From positions 20,851,915-20,915,914 of the forward strand of contig CAIIXF020000001.1 in assembly GCA_903813345.2 (NCBI GenBank): 64,000 nucleotides of DNA. Reading direction: 5' to 3'. The notes under the pieces are model-generated. The model ran no database searches and was not told the DNA's origin. It worked only from the letters and a program-made list of their open reading frames with translations. Origin of the DNA: Owenia fusiformis (lineage: Eukaryota > Annelida > Polychaeta > Sabellida > Oweniidae). This document shows, piece by piece, positions 1 through 11,852 of this stretch (position 1 is its first letter; every line of letters starts with the position of its first letter). A program made the position numbers and the translations under genes.

Positions 1-1196
1 ACAGAAATACATTTATGCAGAAAATTTGATTGTCATGTTGTACGTACATTAGGTGTGATATAATACAATGACACAATTTATGAGCATGCTAGTTTAAGTT
101 AACACTGGTTGCCATACTAATTGAAACAAACATGCAAAATGTACATTTACCATTGCACATGTACCTGTATTTTTATGTATATTTAAGATTACTGTGCATT
201 TTGTTTATAATATACTAATTGTTTATAATATACTGAATTTGATCATATTCCCACAAATCTGCATTCAAAATACTTTTTTTATTTATAATATCATAAAAAT
301 TGATAGAATATGATGTGGTATGATATGATATTACATGATGTAATAAAATATGATATGATGTGATATCAACATTTCAAGTAAATTGGGAAGAAAGTGATTC
401 ATCAAACACATATTAAAAGCAAGATTGCTAGAGGCTCCTAAGCATGTTGAGTTTACCACAGACAAATGATTTAATTAACTTTATATTGGACTGTATTATA
501 ATGAGAGAAATGCCTCAGGTACTTGGCTTGATAATATAGATATCACTTTTTGTTTAGTTGTATGCTAGATGTATGGATTCTTTTTTAATTAGTTGCATAT
601 GTATTTATGATGTGATGATGAGAACAAATAAGTGAATTTTGAGGTCAGCATTTAGAGATGTACTATTTCACATTGGAAGGATTACACTAAACGTCATGGA
701 AAACTCATGATACCAGAACAGAATGATACAATGATTGACATTAAAATTTAGTGCCAAAAATTAAATTGATTTTGGAGAATTGGTGACATTTTGACCAACT
801 AGGAGATTCAACTCCACCTTTTCAAAACAAAAATCAGGTAAATTAAAATTTATTTTCATTTCATATGTGTTTTAATCATAAATCATTTCTTCTTTGTAAC
901 TCTTTTATACTTTGTACATATATTTGCATTTAAATCTTGATTCTCAATGTTTTACCGCTGGTGATATGATTTCAATGCATGTGACAATGGGAGGGACATT
1001 TAATAGCACTGAATTAATTTTATGTGAACCTCATAATTAATTCATTTGAAGGTGACTTGGTTCTAGGCAGTATTACCTTTTATTAATGCAGTTACAAACA
1101 ATGTAATGTCTCATAGAAATCCAGGACTTATTCACTTCTTGCAAAGATTTAATAATGACAAAAGCTGAAATGAGATATTTCTGCAAATATTTCAGA
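1..1196. other. Upstream region of the SEA/EGF gene, no gene seen
   Basis: AT-rich sequence with no convincing coding exon. A short simple-sequence patch of TATGATG/ATGATATG words lies at about 306-366. A splice-acceptor-like pyrimidine stretch ending in AG at 1194-1195 directly precedes the preferred ATG (1197), so a 5' UTR exon may lie upstream in or beyond this stretch. The promoter could not be placed. Confidence 0.5.
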
Positions 1197-4100
1197 ATGC
1201 GGAATATTGTGTTGATCCTTAGTGTTGTGGTGCTAGTCATTGGTGCTGAGTGTCAGACCACAGACTCTGTCATTGAAGACAATGACATTACAACAATGTC
1301 ACAAGATGATGTAAGTAATGATACCAAAGACAAAGATGACATGGATAATGACATCAAACCAGATGATGTACCTGATAAGGCTGAAGCAACTAATATTCCG
1401 CCACAAATAAAGCCAGGATTCTGTGATTCAGTTGCACAAACAGGTTGCAATCTTACAAACAATGAGAGGTGTATAGGAGAAGGGGTGCACGCAGGACAAT
1501 GTGCTTGTATAGCTGGCCATGTGAGAGGCTCAGATGCAAGGACGTGTGTAGGTAAGTAAGACAGGCTACACGGGAACACAGTAAAATACACTTTATTTGG
1601 TTGTCATAATGTCATTCATATCTAATGGTTGTGCTGTTGTGCTTTTTAAAATGACTCTCATTTTTGTACTCTCAAAACGAGAGTCACAGGGGAGAATATT
1701 TCAACAACACAACACCTATATACCATAAAGTACATGTAATCAATTCAAATTCATCATGTTTCAGCTGTGAAGACTTACTATGGTCAGGTGCCTACCAGGC
1801 TGAAGTATATAGAAGGCTGGGGAAGCACATTAAACCTTGTTACTGTCCAGTTGAGGAGCATGGTACATCAAGGGGTAACATAAACATATATTAGTAATAT
1901 ACTTGCATATGATTATTTTGTGATCCTAAACAAACCAAATATTAATTTTCAACCTATAAACTTATTGTTATTGTTGTGTCATTGGTATCATTACATAAAG
2001 TCTTTCTCTATGATTGTTTTTGTCTTATTCCTACACTTCAAAAATACAAGTTAAACACAAGGGTGAACAGCATTCAGACACTTGTACCTGAAATTACAAA
2101 CACACCAATTAGTGTAAAGTAATCCAGAATCCCTCTCTGCTTAGATAGAAGCTGTCATTGATTGAGCCACTGCATATAACAAAATATTGTAAAAATGTTT
2201 ATTTTTCAGTTATTGAATGTATTCGAGAGTTCCCCAACATTCAGCAGTCTGATTATATCCCTAGAGCTGAGTGGGTTCAGACGTAGCAGTAACCATAGCG
2301 TCATCATAGAATTCAAGGTTCACCTCAGCCGAACACTTGTCCCTATAAGTAATCCCAATGAGATTGACCACTATTTTAAGATGACTCTAGAATCAAGTGC
2401 ATCAAGGCTTCCAAATGGCCACTACACATTGGGCAATGTGGGCATTGAGTTGGCTGATAACAAAGAAATGTTGGAAACTATAGTCGGCCAATCTAGTTTG
2501 CAAGGTAAAATCTATAAAGTCCTCCATTTCTAAGTAAAGGGGCCAAGTCAAATCTGAAGGAGTAATTTTTCCAAATATAAGTACATCAATGGGACAGGAA
2601 CATGTATTGAGTTGGTGGTTGTACCACTAATGTTCAATAGACAATGGTATCAGAAACATGGAAGAGAGTCTGAGCCTTTCATAGTTCAGTTTCAAGAGAG
2701 ATATATTCATTTAGGCATGACCCCTTATCTTGATTGATAATTGAGGAAATTGAAAGATGGAGCTGTTTTTTCACTAATATATTCTATAACCTTTGATCTA
2801 TAATGATTTTAATGATTCTAGAATAGGTGTACTGTATGTTCAAAATCTTATCACTAGCAGCATTATGTTGTTTAAATTTTATCATGTCATTATTTATTCT
2901 GGAAGGGGATTGAAACAAAGTCCTTTAAATCATTGCAAATCTATGTTCCAGCTTCCAGCCCATGTGTTGATCCCTCTCTTAACTACTGTAGCAGAGATGC
3001 TGTGTGTTCCCCTACAATGCGATCATTTATTTGCTCTTGTAAAGATGGCTTCTCTGACAACCCACTTACCAATGGTCCCCCTGGAGAAAGGTGTACATGT
3101 AAGTGCCTCCAATTCCTAATCATATAAGTACATTTACTAGTGTATTAGGTTGTTGCTTATTACTCTTGCCAGCTATCATTGAAAGAGGGTGGGGGGATGA
3201 TTTAATGTCAATATTGATAGCTTGATATATTTACCTGTTATTTAAGGATTTATGATATCTAGTTATACGAGGGATGATCAAAAAGTTTGTTGAAACATTG
3301 AGAGATATTATGAGAACTTTTTGATCACCCCTTATGTATATTATTATCTTTCAGTGGATTGTAACTGCCAAAATAATGGCATGTGTCGACAAGGGAGCAG
3401 TGGAGAAAAAATATGCTTGTGAGTAGTTAAATGTGTTTTTGTTCTTGCTCAAGTTTGGAAATGAATGCTTGAATAATGTATTTCTTGTTGTAGTAAGTAG
3501 CACAAAAAGTTCCAAATTCTTCAAAAACATGCAATCATGAATTTTGCCATATTTATTGGATGAGTAATTTTTGAAGGTGGAAGTTATCAATTATCGTTAG
3601 TGTAAAGGAAATTAGTGTAAAGTAGTGTATTTAAGAATCAGAGTTTTAGGCACTTCAATACTTGAGTTTTGATTGTGCATCTCTTACCAACATTCTTCTA
3701 TTGCCATTTTGCTTCCATGTTTCAGATGTAGTGGATGGTATTTTGGAGCCAGATGTGAGATTAATGGAATCTACTTTATCATAGTTGGAGCAGTGCTTTT
3801 CTTCCTCATGTTTATCTTCTGCATCATTTCACTCATCTGTTGTGTAAAGAACAAGAGAAACAAGCGTAGGTATGTCATTCATGATCAATGTTAAAAAAAC
3901 AACTCAATGACCAAAACATGTATGGGCATTTTATTTGTGCACTCTACATTTACAAGAATTTTAACCATACCCAGCAATAGCTTTTTATTAATGTCTCATC
4001 TCATACATGTTCACTTAAATGATCACCTACAGTGACATCTTTTTGTGGCTTATTTGTTTTATGCCCCATTTCAGTTACTACCACCAAAATGATGACTTGA

Positions 4101-6764
4101 TGTTGGATAATGTTTTTGAAAGCTTGTTATAATGGCATATTGGACATGAATTTTATTTAGTTTCAAACATTTTTGCCTAAAGAATTGTAAGTTTGTACAA
4201 CATTCCATTCCTATGAATTCCAGCAATATTGGATGGAAAAATAAACTTTCCCATGAGATAAAAAGTGTTTAACAATGCTATATATAGATTTTTGATTTTC
4301 CAGAATAAAAACTGAAAACTTTGAGACAGCTTCATACACAGATTCTACAATGGTGATTAAAACCAGGAGACCTCGGAACAGTTGGAAATATTACGATTAT
4401 TCCGAGTCTCAATCCAAGCCACAGGGTCCACCAGTAGCTGGAGTTCAAGGTAGTGTTTATGAGAACCCTCGTAGGTTTGATGCTCCATCGTACCAAGAAC
4501 GCCACCAGTATGATGACCTCCAAGATGCACCTCCATACAGAAATTATGCTGTCCCTTATGCAAGTGTTGAGCCAAGAACATATTATCATTATGATGTAAG
4601 ACTACTTTGACACTTACAATATACACAATGTCATGTTTTTCCATTTTCTTAAACATTGGGTTTTTGTTATGAGGAGCTTTTTGCATGTTTTTCTATTCAT
4701 GTTCTAACCATGACGACACATATGAAAACCATATTATGGCAACACATGCATTCCGCTAAACCAGCATTGCTCACATGTTGCTCACCTATTGCAATTACAG
4801 TACTTATATTTCCCTCTGTTTGTCTGTCTGTTTATTCATTTGTCTGTCTGTCTGTCAACAATAGTGCCACATTTTATGAGGTCTCTTGATACAATTCCAA
4901 ATAAATTTGCTTGAAATTGTACAGGTACTTCTCCACTTCATAAGATTAACTCTATCACCATTCTCTCTTGAATCTTTACTTACAGTGTATCAAAATAAAG
5001 CTGATATGAAAAAAGTACATATAATACTTCCAATCCTCAGTCTAAACATGGCTTTTAAAGTTTCAACAAACTTCTTTGAATGCACTTCGACCATGTGACC
5101 GGCCCAGTACCCATGGTACTATTTATTCTAAAATGTATACCTTACATGTACTTTATAATGTAAAACACATATGAAATGAGTCGAATCCACAATATGTTAC
5201 TGTGTTCCAGGCGGCCCCACCAGTGCCAGATTATCGCCCCTCTGATGCATATATGATTCCAAGAGCAAGGCTCTCTTACCCAGTAGGTCTTATTTTTTAT
5301 TTATTATTTATTTACATGCAGTCATAATTTAATTATTATGTAATTATCATTCAGGGGTAAAGAGAACATCCCATGTGTGCATGCATCCCCATTAATCCTA
5401 AGAAATAAAATTGGGGGAAACATCCGAATAGTGATGAAAAAATTTAATTTCAAAAGTAAAACCATTTTCATAATGCACACACACACTCAAATTTCACAAA
5501 AATTGTAGCACCTAATAGCACAAAGGTTTATAATCACACCGAACAAGTTTTGTAGGGATATAGAAAAGCTGTCCATCTGTCTGTCCATGCGTCTTTTCCT
5601 CTCTGCGTTCCTCCATTCATTCGTTTATCTGCAAGATAGTTCCAAATACTGGTTGACAAATTTGATTCAAATTTTTTGGGCTTATGCCTTATGGGTGAAG
5701 GACCTGCTTGAGAAGAAATTTGGCCACCATTTTTCATAAAAGTGTAATCTTTGATAACTTAAATACTAGTTAACAGATTTGGTTTAAATTTTTGGGTTGC
5801 GATCTAAACACAATTTGAGAAATTATTGGTGTATACATGAATCTTGAAACCTATTTAAATTAAGCATTTATATTATTCAAAAGCATTGATTCCCAGCCAT
5901 TTGAAGTATGATATCTTAAAATACCTGGGTTTTAATCCATAGATAATCCTTGAAAATGAGAAATACATTTTGGGATTATATGGTGCAATCTTATAGTCAA
6001 TAAAATGTTTTAAAGTGTATTGATGTTTTATGGATGAAAAACAAAAGTGAAATGCATGAAAAAACTCCCCTGATTCATTCTACAAACAATTACCCCCCCC
6101 CCTTTATATGCTGATACCTAGGGACACAAGAGCTTTACACTGAGAAGGAATTTTCAAGATGGCAGCTGAATTTCAAAATGGCCCCCATATTTTGTAAAAT
6201 ATCATAATCTTCAATAACTCAAAATTTTTTTGACAGATTTGGTTTTAATATTATGTGCTGATGGCTAGAGACAAAGGAGTTCTGCTCAAGAAGACATTTT
6301 CAAGATGGCTACTGAATTTAAAATGGCTACTTTTTTCATAAAAAAAACATAAGCTTTGATAACTCAAATACCAGTGGACGGATTTGGTTCAAATTTTATA
6401 TCCTGATACCTGTTCAAGGAGAAATCTTGAAGATGGCCACTATTTATCAAAATATGTTTTGTTTGCTGGGATTTGCTACTCAGTTGTGTTGCTGTTTTCT
6501 AATTTGGGGTAATGCATATCATGTGTTTAGGTTGTTTTTATTTTATTGTTGTATAATAGAAACCTAATTCACATGGGAACATTCAAAATGACAGTATACA
6601 ATGATTGATGTTGAGTAGTGGCAATGACGAGGCATCTTTGATGTTTTGTGATGTTTTGTGATCTCTTGTAGGGTCCCTATACTGAGAGGAGCACTAACTA
6701 TGGCACATCTGGATCTTGGGTTTGGCAAACACCAGGATCAAACGCTTATGCAGGCCCTTTCTAG
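1197..6764 (+). CDS. EGF-SEA-EGF-EGF single-pass membrane protein, 9 exons
   Basis: I assembled this from exons 1197-1551, 1765-1874, 2210-2504, 2952-3098, 3355-3418, 3726-3869, 4304-4595, 5211-5282 and 6672-6764 (stop TAG). Every junction is AG/GT and the phases agree throughout (1,0,1,1,2,2,0,0). The product is about 523 aa: a signal peptide (MRNIVLILSVVVLVIGAECQ); an acidic Asp/Asn linker; a six-Cys EGF (about 76-118); a SEA domain (about 119-253); a second six-Cys EGF (about 254-302); a third EGF (about 303-335); a transmembrane helix (about 339-363); a basic stop-transfer KNKRNKRR; and a 160-residue cytoplasmic tail rich in Tyr and Pro. This order resembles transmembrane mucins and related SEA/EGF receptors, so a cell-surface role is inferred; I cannot name an orthologue. 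The SEA autoproteolysis site is normally G-SVVV; here it reads H-SVII. An upstream ATG at 1155 is in frame but would bury the signal peptide. The exon structure is well supported; the function is not known. Confidence 0.85.
3268..3332. mobile_element. Mini-mariner-like inverted-repeat remnant in intron 4 of the SEA/EGF gene
   Basis: A 65 bp segment is bounded by TA dinucleotides. It carries the perfect 13 bp inverted repeat TGATCAAAAAGTT (3275-3287) and AACTTTTTGATCA (3315-3327). The outer ends (CGAGGGATGATC / GATCACCCCT) resemble mariner-family terminal repeats. There is no coding capacity; it is probably a deletion derivative or short MITE. Confidence 0.55.
4812..4856. repeat. TGTC/TTTG simple repeat in intron 7
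   Basis: Short imperfect (TCTG)n/(TGTC)n tract, twice interrupted, lying between exons 7 and 8 of the SEA/EGF gene. A similar TCTGTC-rich start occurs at about 5572-5585, beside the diverged repeat of intron 8, so both may be parts of one dispersed family. Confidence 0.6.
5560..6450. repeat. Diverged tandem repeat filling intron 8 of the SEA/EGF gene
   Basis: Related blocks of roughly 100-170 bp recur. Each has the order: AACTCAAATACTNGTNNACAGATTTGG-type text, then a CTGATACCT/CTGATGGCT segment, then CTGCTCAAGAAGA, then AAGATGGC(T/C)ACT, then a TTTTCATAAAA stretch and GATAACT. Copies are visible from about 5630, 5750, 6100, 6230 and 6355. The copies differ by many substitutions and indels, so this is an old array or nested transposon fragments. 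It explains most of the long 1.4 kb intron. Confidence 0.6.
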
Positions 6765-9197
6765 CCCCAACAACCGTACAACTCTATGGATGCTCATTGG
6801 ACACACGATACGCCCATATCAATTACTAAATTCTCAGTTGTTTCAAAGTATTCATAAAATGTCTAGTCATTTTGAAAAAAAGATTCACACCTGAAGCATT
6901 GATGAACATTTTGGATATATTACATTCTCTATTTTTCACACTTGCTGCTTTATAGTAATTTGCAAATTTGCATAACAACTCCCACTGTGTCTTTTTCATA
7001 AAGGGGAATCTGGAATGATCCTTATAGAATACAAACAAAGTGTCTGCTCGCAGAGCAGAGATCTACGGCTGTCAGCATCAAGTGACATCTTTCATCGAGG
7101 AAAAAGGAGGGATTTTTAACTGCCATTTATTGTGTGATTTATTGCTATTTAATTGACACTCATTTAGCTACCTACATATAATGATCCCTCTTTGGTTATT
7201 TTTGTCAAGGATAATGTCAAAATTAGCTTTTTGCTTTGAATTAATTCAGTGATTGAGTAGTAAAGGTTTCTTTACAAGATGTTTCCACTTTAATATTGTT
7301 GATATTTAAAATGCATAGGACTATTTTTATGTTCACTGGAACATTTGCCAAAGATATTACCTTTTTGACGTTTTATGTACACAGGGCTTAGTAAGCTTTA
7401 ACATTGTGTCTTTGATATTTGAAACTACAGTTTGGCATTCTGTTGTGCAAATACGGTGGAAGTTTTTGATTTAACTTCAATTGAAAGTGTATATTGACAT
7501 ATTTTGTAATAGAAAAGAACTCGAGATAGGTCTTTAGCTAATTATCAATCAAGTTTTTTGCAAGATGAAAACCCCTTCAGTAAAAATTGTCTGGTAATAC
7601 ATTTTTGATGATCCATAAGTGCTAAAATCAGATAGATGTAATTTTGTTCCAACAATGAAGTATTTTAAAGAGGCTTATATTTGCAGATTTAATTTCCCCT
7701 CAAGAAACATCTTGACATATTGAAATGTATGAAAACAATTCGAGGACAGGTTTCTTTTACGTATCCTTCAAAAGACGTTCTGTTAATAGAATAGCGTAAA
7801 ACATACATCACTACAGATCAATTTCAAATACAGTAAAAAATTGAGGATCTTTGACATGTAAATTGTAATTTTATTTCAATATTAACATGTAAACTTGTGT
7901 GCAGAGCTCTTCAATCAAAAGTGCCGCATATTGGTATTTAATGCTCTTGTAATGGTATGCCTATATTCCCCTCTATAGGCTTCTACGCCTGTCACTCAGA
8001 CATAAAACATTGAAAAGAAAAAACGTATACATTATATAGTATTTCAGTTAGATTTAAACGTTGGTTACTCCCATTGAAAAACAAATTATATTTACAGATA
8101 TTTATCTTACAGAATTTGTACACCCACAGAATAAATTAACGTCTAAAAGATGGGAATATCCACATTGACATTTTTTATATTCAATTAAAATAATATTGAC
8201 CACAGGATATAATTTACAATATTTAAAATTGAAAAGATGAGTAGTTTAATATGAGAGTATTTTAAGAACACAATGTATTATTAATGTAATTAATCTAATG
8301 AGCATGAAAATAACAACTGTTTTCCACATGTTATAGTTCCTTAAAATATCAATACCACCTAGTTAGCTGAGCAAATTACTTAGAACAGATCCTGATTGTT
8401 TAATAATATCATACTGATTTACTAAGTGGACAAAAACCAATGTTTTTTCCACTTGAGAACATGTCTCGAAACATGATTTTTGACAGAGAGTTAAAAGTTT
8501 ATTTATTGTACATCGATGTTCATTTTTGGTTGACAATTATATTATAAAAATATATTTGTGTATATAAAATTCTAAACTTGTTTTTCTGTTATGACCGTGT
8601 GAAGATTTGTTCGTTTACTTTTGGGCTTTTTCCAATTATATATAATGTATGTACGAAATACTGTAATTGATCTTCCATATATTGGTGAGATATAGTTCAA
8701 TTGCTTAATAGTGGATTGTCGTGTCTTTGGTTTCATATGTTGTCCTTTGTGCTTTTTTTAGCTATATCTGGGAAACGATCTGTTTTCAGTGTTCTCTGTG
8801 ACCGAACACTGAGCAGGCAATTAGTGGAGGGAGTAGTCTTTCTAAACTTTACTTCATAGAAGGGTATCAAAGCATCGTATGGGCAGGTGGTCTCGGGACA
8901 AAAGTGGCCACTTTATCAGCCAGTCAAGCAGAAACTCTGTTTATTCAAAAATCATTAGAATCAAATGTTGATTTTATTGTCATAATTAGATATTCATCAA
9001 AAGAATATTCCCATGTTTGTTATTTTACTTTATTTTATTGAAGAATAGGACAATAATGGCTTTAGTGGTACGCGACATTGATTCCTCGATTTTAACATGC
9101 AGAATGCAGTTGGTAAAACATCACTTTTATCTCATTATATTATTCATTAATTGCAATGGCTCAAAGGGCAACGTATATTAGGATGTATCTGGCTTAT

Positions 9198-9224
9198 TAT
9201 GTCACCACCACAAGTGGTGACATA
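9198..9224. repeat. Perfect 10 bp stem hairpin, possible transposon terminus
   Basis: TATGTCACCA (9198-9207) and TGGTGACATA (9215-9224) are exact reverse complements around a 7 base loop. A more GC-rich stretch (TTGTCCGACGGTCGGAG, about 9254-9270) follows within 50 bp and differs in composition from the surrounding AT-rich DNA. It is probably a fragment of an inserted element; no matching second end was found. Confidence 0.4.
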
Positions 9225-11834
9225 GTCTCCAACTTTTTTGTGGGTTTTGTTCGTTGTCCGACGGTCGGAGTTCCGAGTTTGGCGTCTCGGTAATAAATGG
9301 CGTCTGTAACAAACGGCAGAGGGTGACATTTTGCATGTTAATGCCTTTTTGTAAAACTTTTGGCTTGCTCTATCAAGTGAGGGATATGGAACTAAAGGCG
9401 TCATGGCATTGTCACCTTTGACTACTGGATTTTAAAATATATTTGCAATATGGATTATGTAATAAATTGGCTCGTAAACGTTGATATTGGTTTATTGATG
9501 TGATTTATAGGGATTTGTTTTTGCTCCATGCTTTCTCATCTAAACACAAAATCGATACTTTCAACCCCAAAACTATAAATCTGTCAATCAAAGCAGAGCT
9601 TTGCTGTAGATCATTTTTGAAATTATTCCCAGATTTTCCAAACATTCAAATTGTTAACCGGATTGATGTAGATCGGAATAATGAAATAAAGCTGTTTGAT
9701 AGATTTGTCTATGATTTTTTGGGATGAATATTACATGTACATGTTGGCTCATCTGTATTTATTTAGTAATATGGAATCACTTGGAAAATATGATGTGGTT
9801 ATCACTAACAGTACATATTTCTATTTACTAAATATGAATATATACATCCTGTGTTTATGCCAAACATAGCCAGAATCTTGTTGAATCAAAATATGTATTA
9901 ACAAATGTTACACAGATGTACAAATCACTGTTATATAGGCAAACCTGACATTTTCAGAATTTTCAGCCAATGGACGGATAATTAGCTGGGGCTACTGATC
10001 GTTTCATCTGGATTAACAGTCAGCAGCCCTGGTAGTATTTGGTGCCCATGGCTTTTTGATACCTCCCATATAGAAACCGTCAATGTCCAGCAAACACTTT
10101 GCAAGAGTTGGATAAAATTGGTTCAGCATGTTGAAAAAATCGAACAGATTTAAGTCGTGATTTATGGTCGTTCATTTTCTTTGTTAAAATTGATACGTCT
10201 CTGTTTTACTACTTGTACTTGCTTCTGGATTTCAGGAATATTTCTCCACTCCAACTTGCGTTGGACTAATGTCAATTCTAAAGTTTCATGTCATCTTGTT
10301 TGTTTCTCTATAACTATTGTACAGATTTATTTGTGATTCTTTAGCCAATTTATATATTCATATTTTTTATGTGAAACCTTACAAAATAGAGTTATCTAGA
10401 TTAAGATTGAGGTGTAGTTGTAAAAAGTGCTTTGTTAAACTTTCTGTTTTACCAATTTAAGATATATGGATGCATGTTACTTGAACCCTCTTGGAGTGTT
10501 TTGTTCATTAAAACATTTATGTGGACATATATTTAAGGTTTTAATACGTGATGGTATCGCAAAATAATTTTTAAATGCTGATATCCTTAACATTGCGGTT
10601 CAAGTAAGACTAAAATGTGTTCGGCAAACATTTTCGGGAAAACATAGTCCCCTGGTTATGATCGAATATTTAAATTGACTATCTTGTACAGAAGTGTGGA
10701 ATCGCAAAATTAAAGTTCCCGCCATAGTAGAGATTGTTTATACTTAGTACTGGTATATATCATATTGTTTATGCAGGGTTGTGTTGGTTTATTTTTCAAA
10801 TGTTGCCCTTTGCGCTTTCTCAATTGGGACCCATTGTTTCTTTGATGAGTCAGTCGTCAGGTCCTACCACTAACCTAAAGTATAGGTCCCTGGTTCCCCA
10901 ACAGCAAGGGAATCATGAAGTGAAGTTGTGGTAAAATAACAAATATAATAGTCGTGTGCTAGCAGACCTCCCAACTTGATAGAAACCCGATAGAAGTTGT
11001 TCCATTATATACTAACAGTGTGTTTAGAAAACAAAACCTTGTCACTTGCCACAGTTTTGCATTGTCCTAGTGGTAGGTATGAAACTGGAAGCACATGTGA
11101 ACAATTAGGAACAATTTCTGCCTAAACATCCTACAGATTGTTCAAGAAACTCCTACGCCCTAAAATATTTGTATGCAATCAAATTGTCAAAAAGTTTATA
11201 TTGAATATTTTGGTCAACACAGCAAGCCACGAGAGTTCATTAAAACAGACGTTACCGCAATAATTACCTCTTATTTATTTCAGCTAGTGGCTTAAATCAA
11301 CCTCATAAAATATTGATATTTTTCAGGGTGATTCTTTTGTTTTTAGGGTGACAGTGACTTTGTACGTTTTTTTTCTAGATTGTTCCTGTTATTTACTATT
11401 GTTTTGATAGTTTTCATAAAGCTGTATTTTGCTGTGTTTCTATGATAAATACCATGTGATAAACTTTACGTAAAGAAACGATAAAAAACTATAGACAACC
11501 ATCTTACAAATTACATCTCATAACCCAAAAATTTCAAATCAAAACGTTCACCAGTAATTTTCATAATTATTGTATTCGCAAGTCGTAGTTTTTATTATTT
11601 TCTGGTTGAGAGCCGGTGTATTGTTTTCACAGATAATGTTAACCAGGGGTTTATTTACTTTTATTTTCACCTGTATTTGTCACTACTTAGTTCACCTCTA
11701 AAGCCATTATCTCAGTCAGAGAATTGATTCTGTTTATTTACCTACCATCATTTCCCCGTAGCTGACATTTTGCTATTTTCTTACTTTCAATCAAATGTTG
11801 CTTGAATCCACTTCTGACCACGTGTATAAATGGA

Positions 11835-11852
11835 ATATGTTAGCTAACATAT
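11835..11852. repeat. Perfect 18 bp palindrome
   Basis: ATATGTTAGCTAACATAT equals its own reverse complement. It contains GTTAGCTAAC, two mirrored half-sites of the kind bound by dimeric DNA-binding proteins, but no specific factor can be assigned. Confidence 0.5.
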
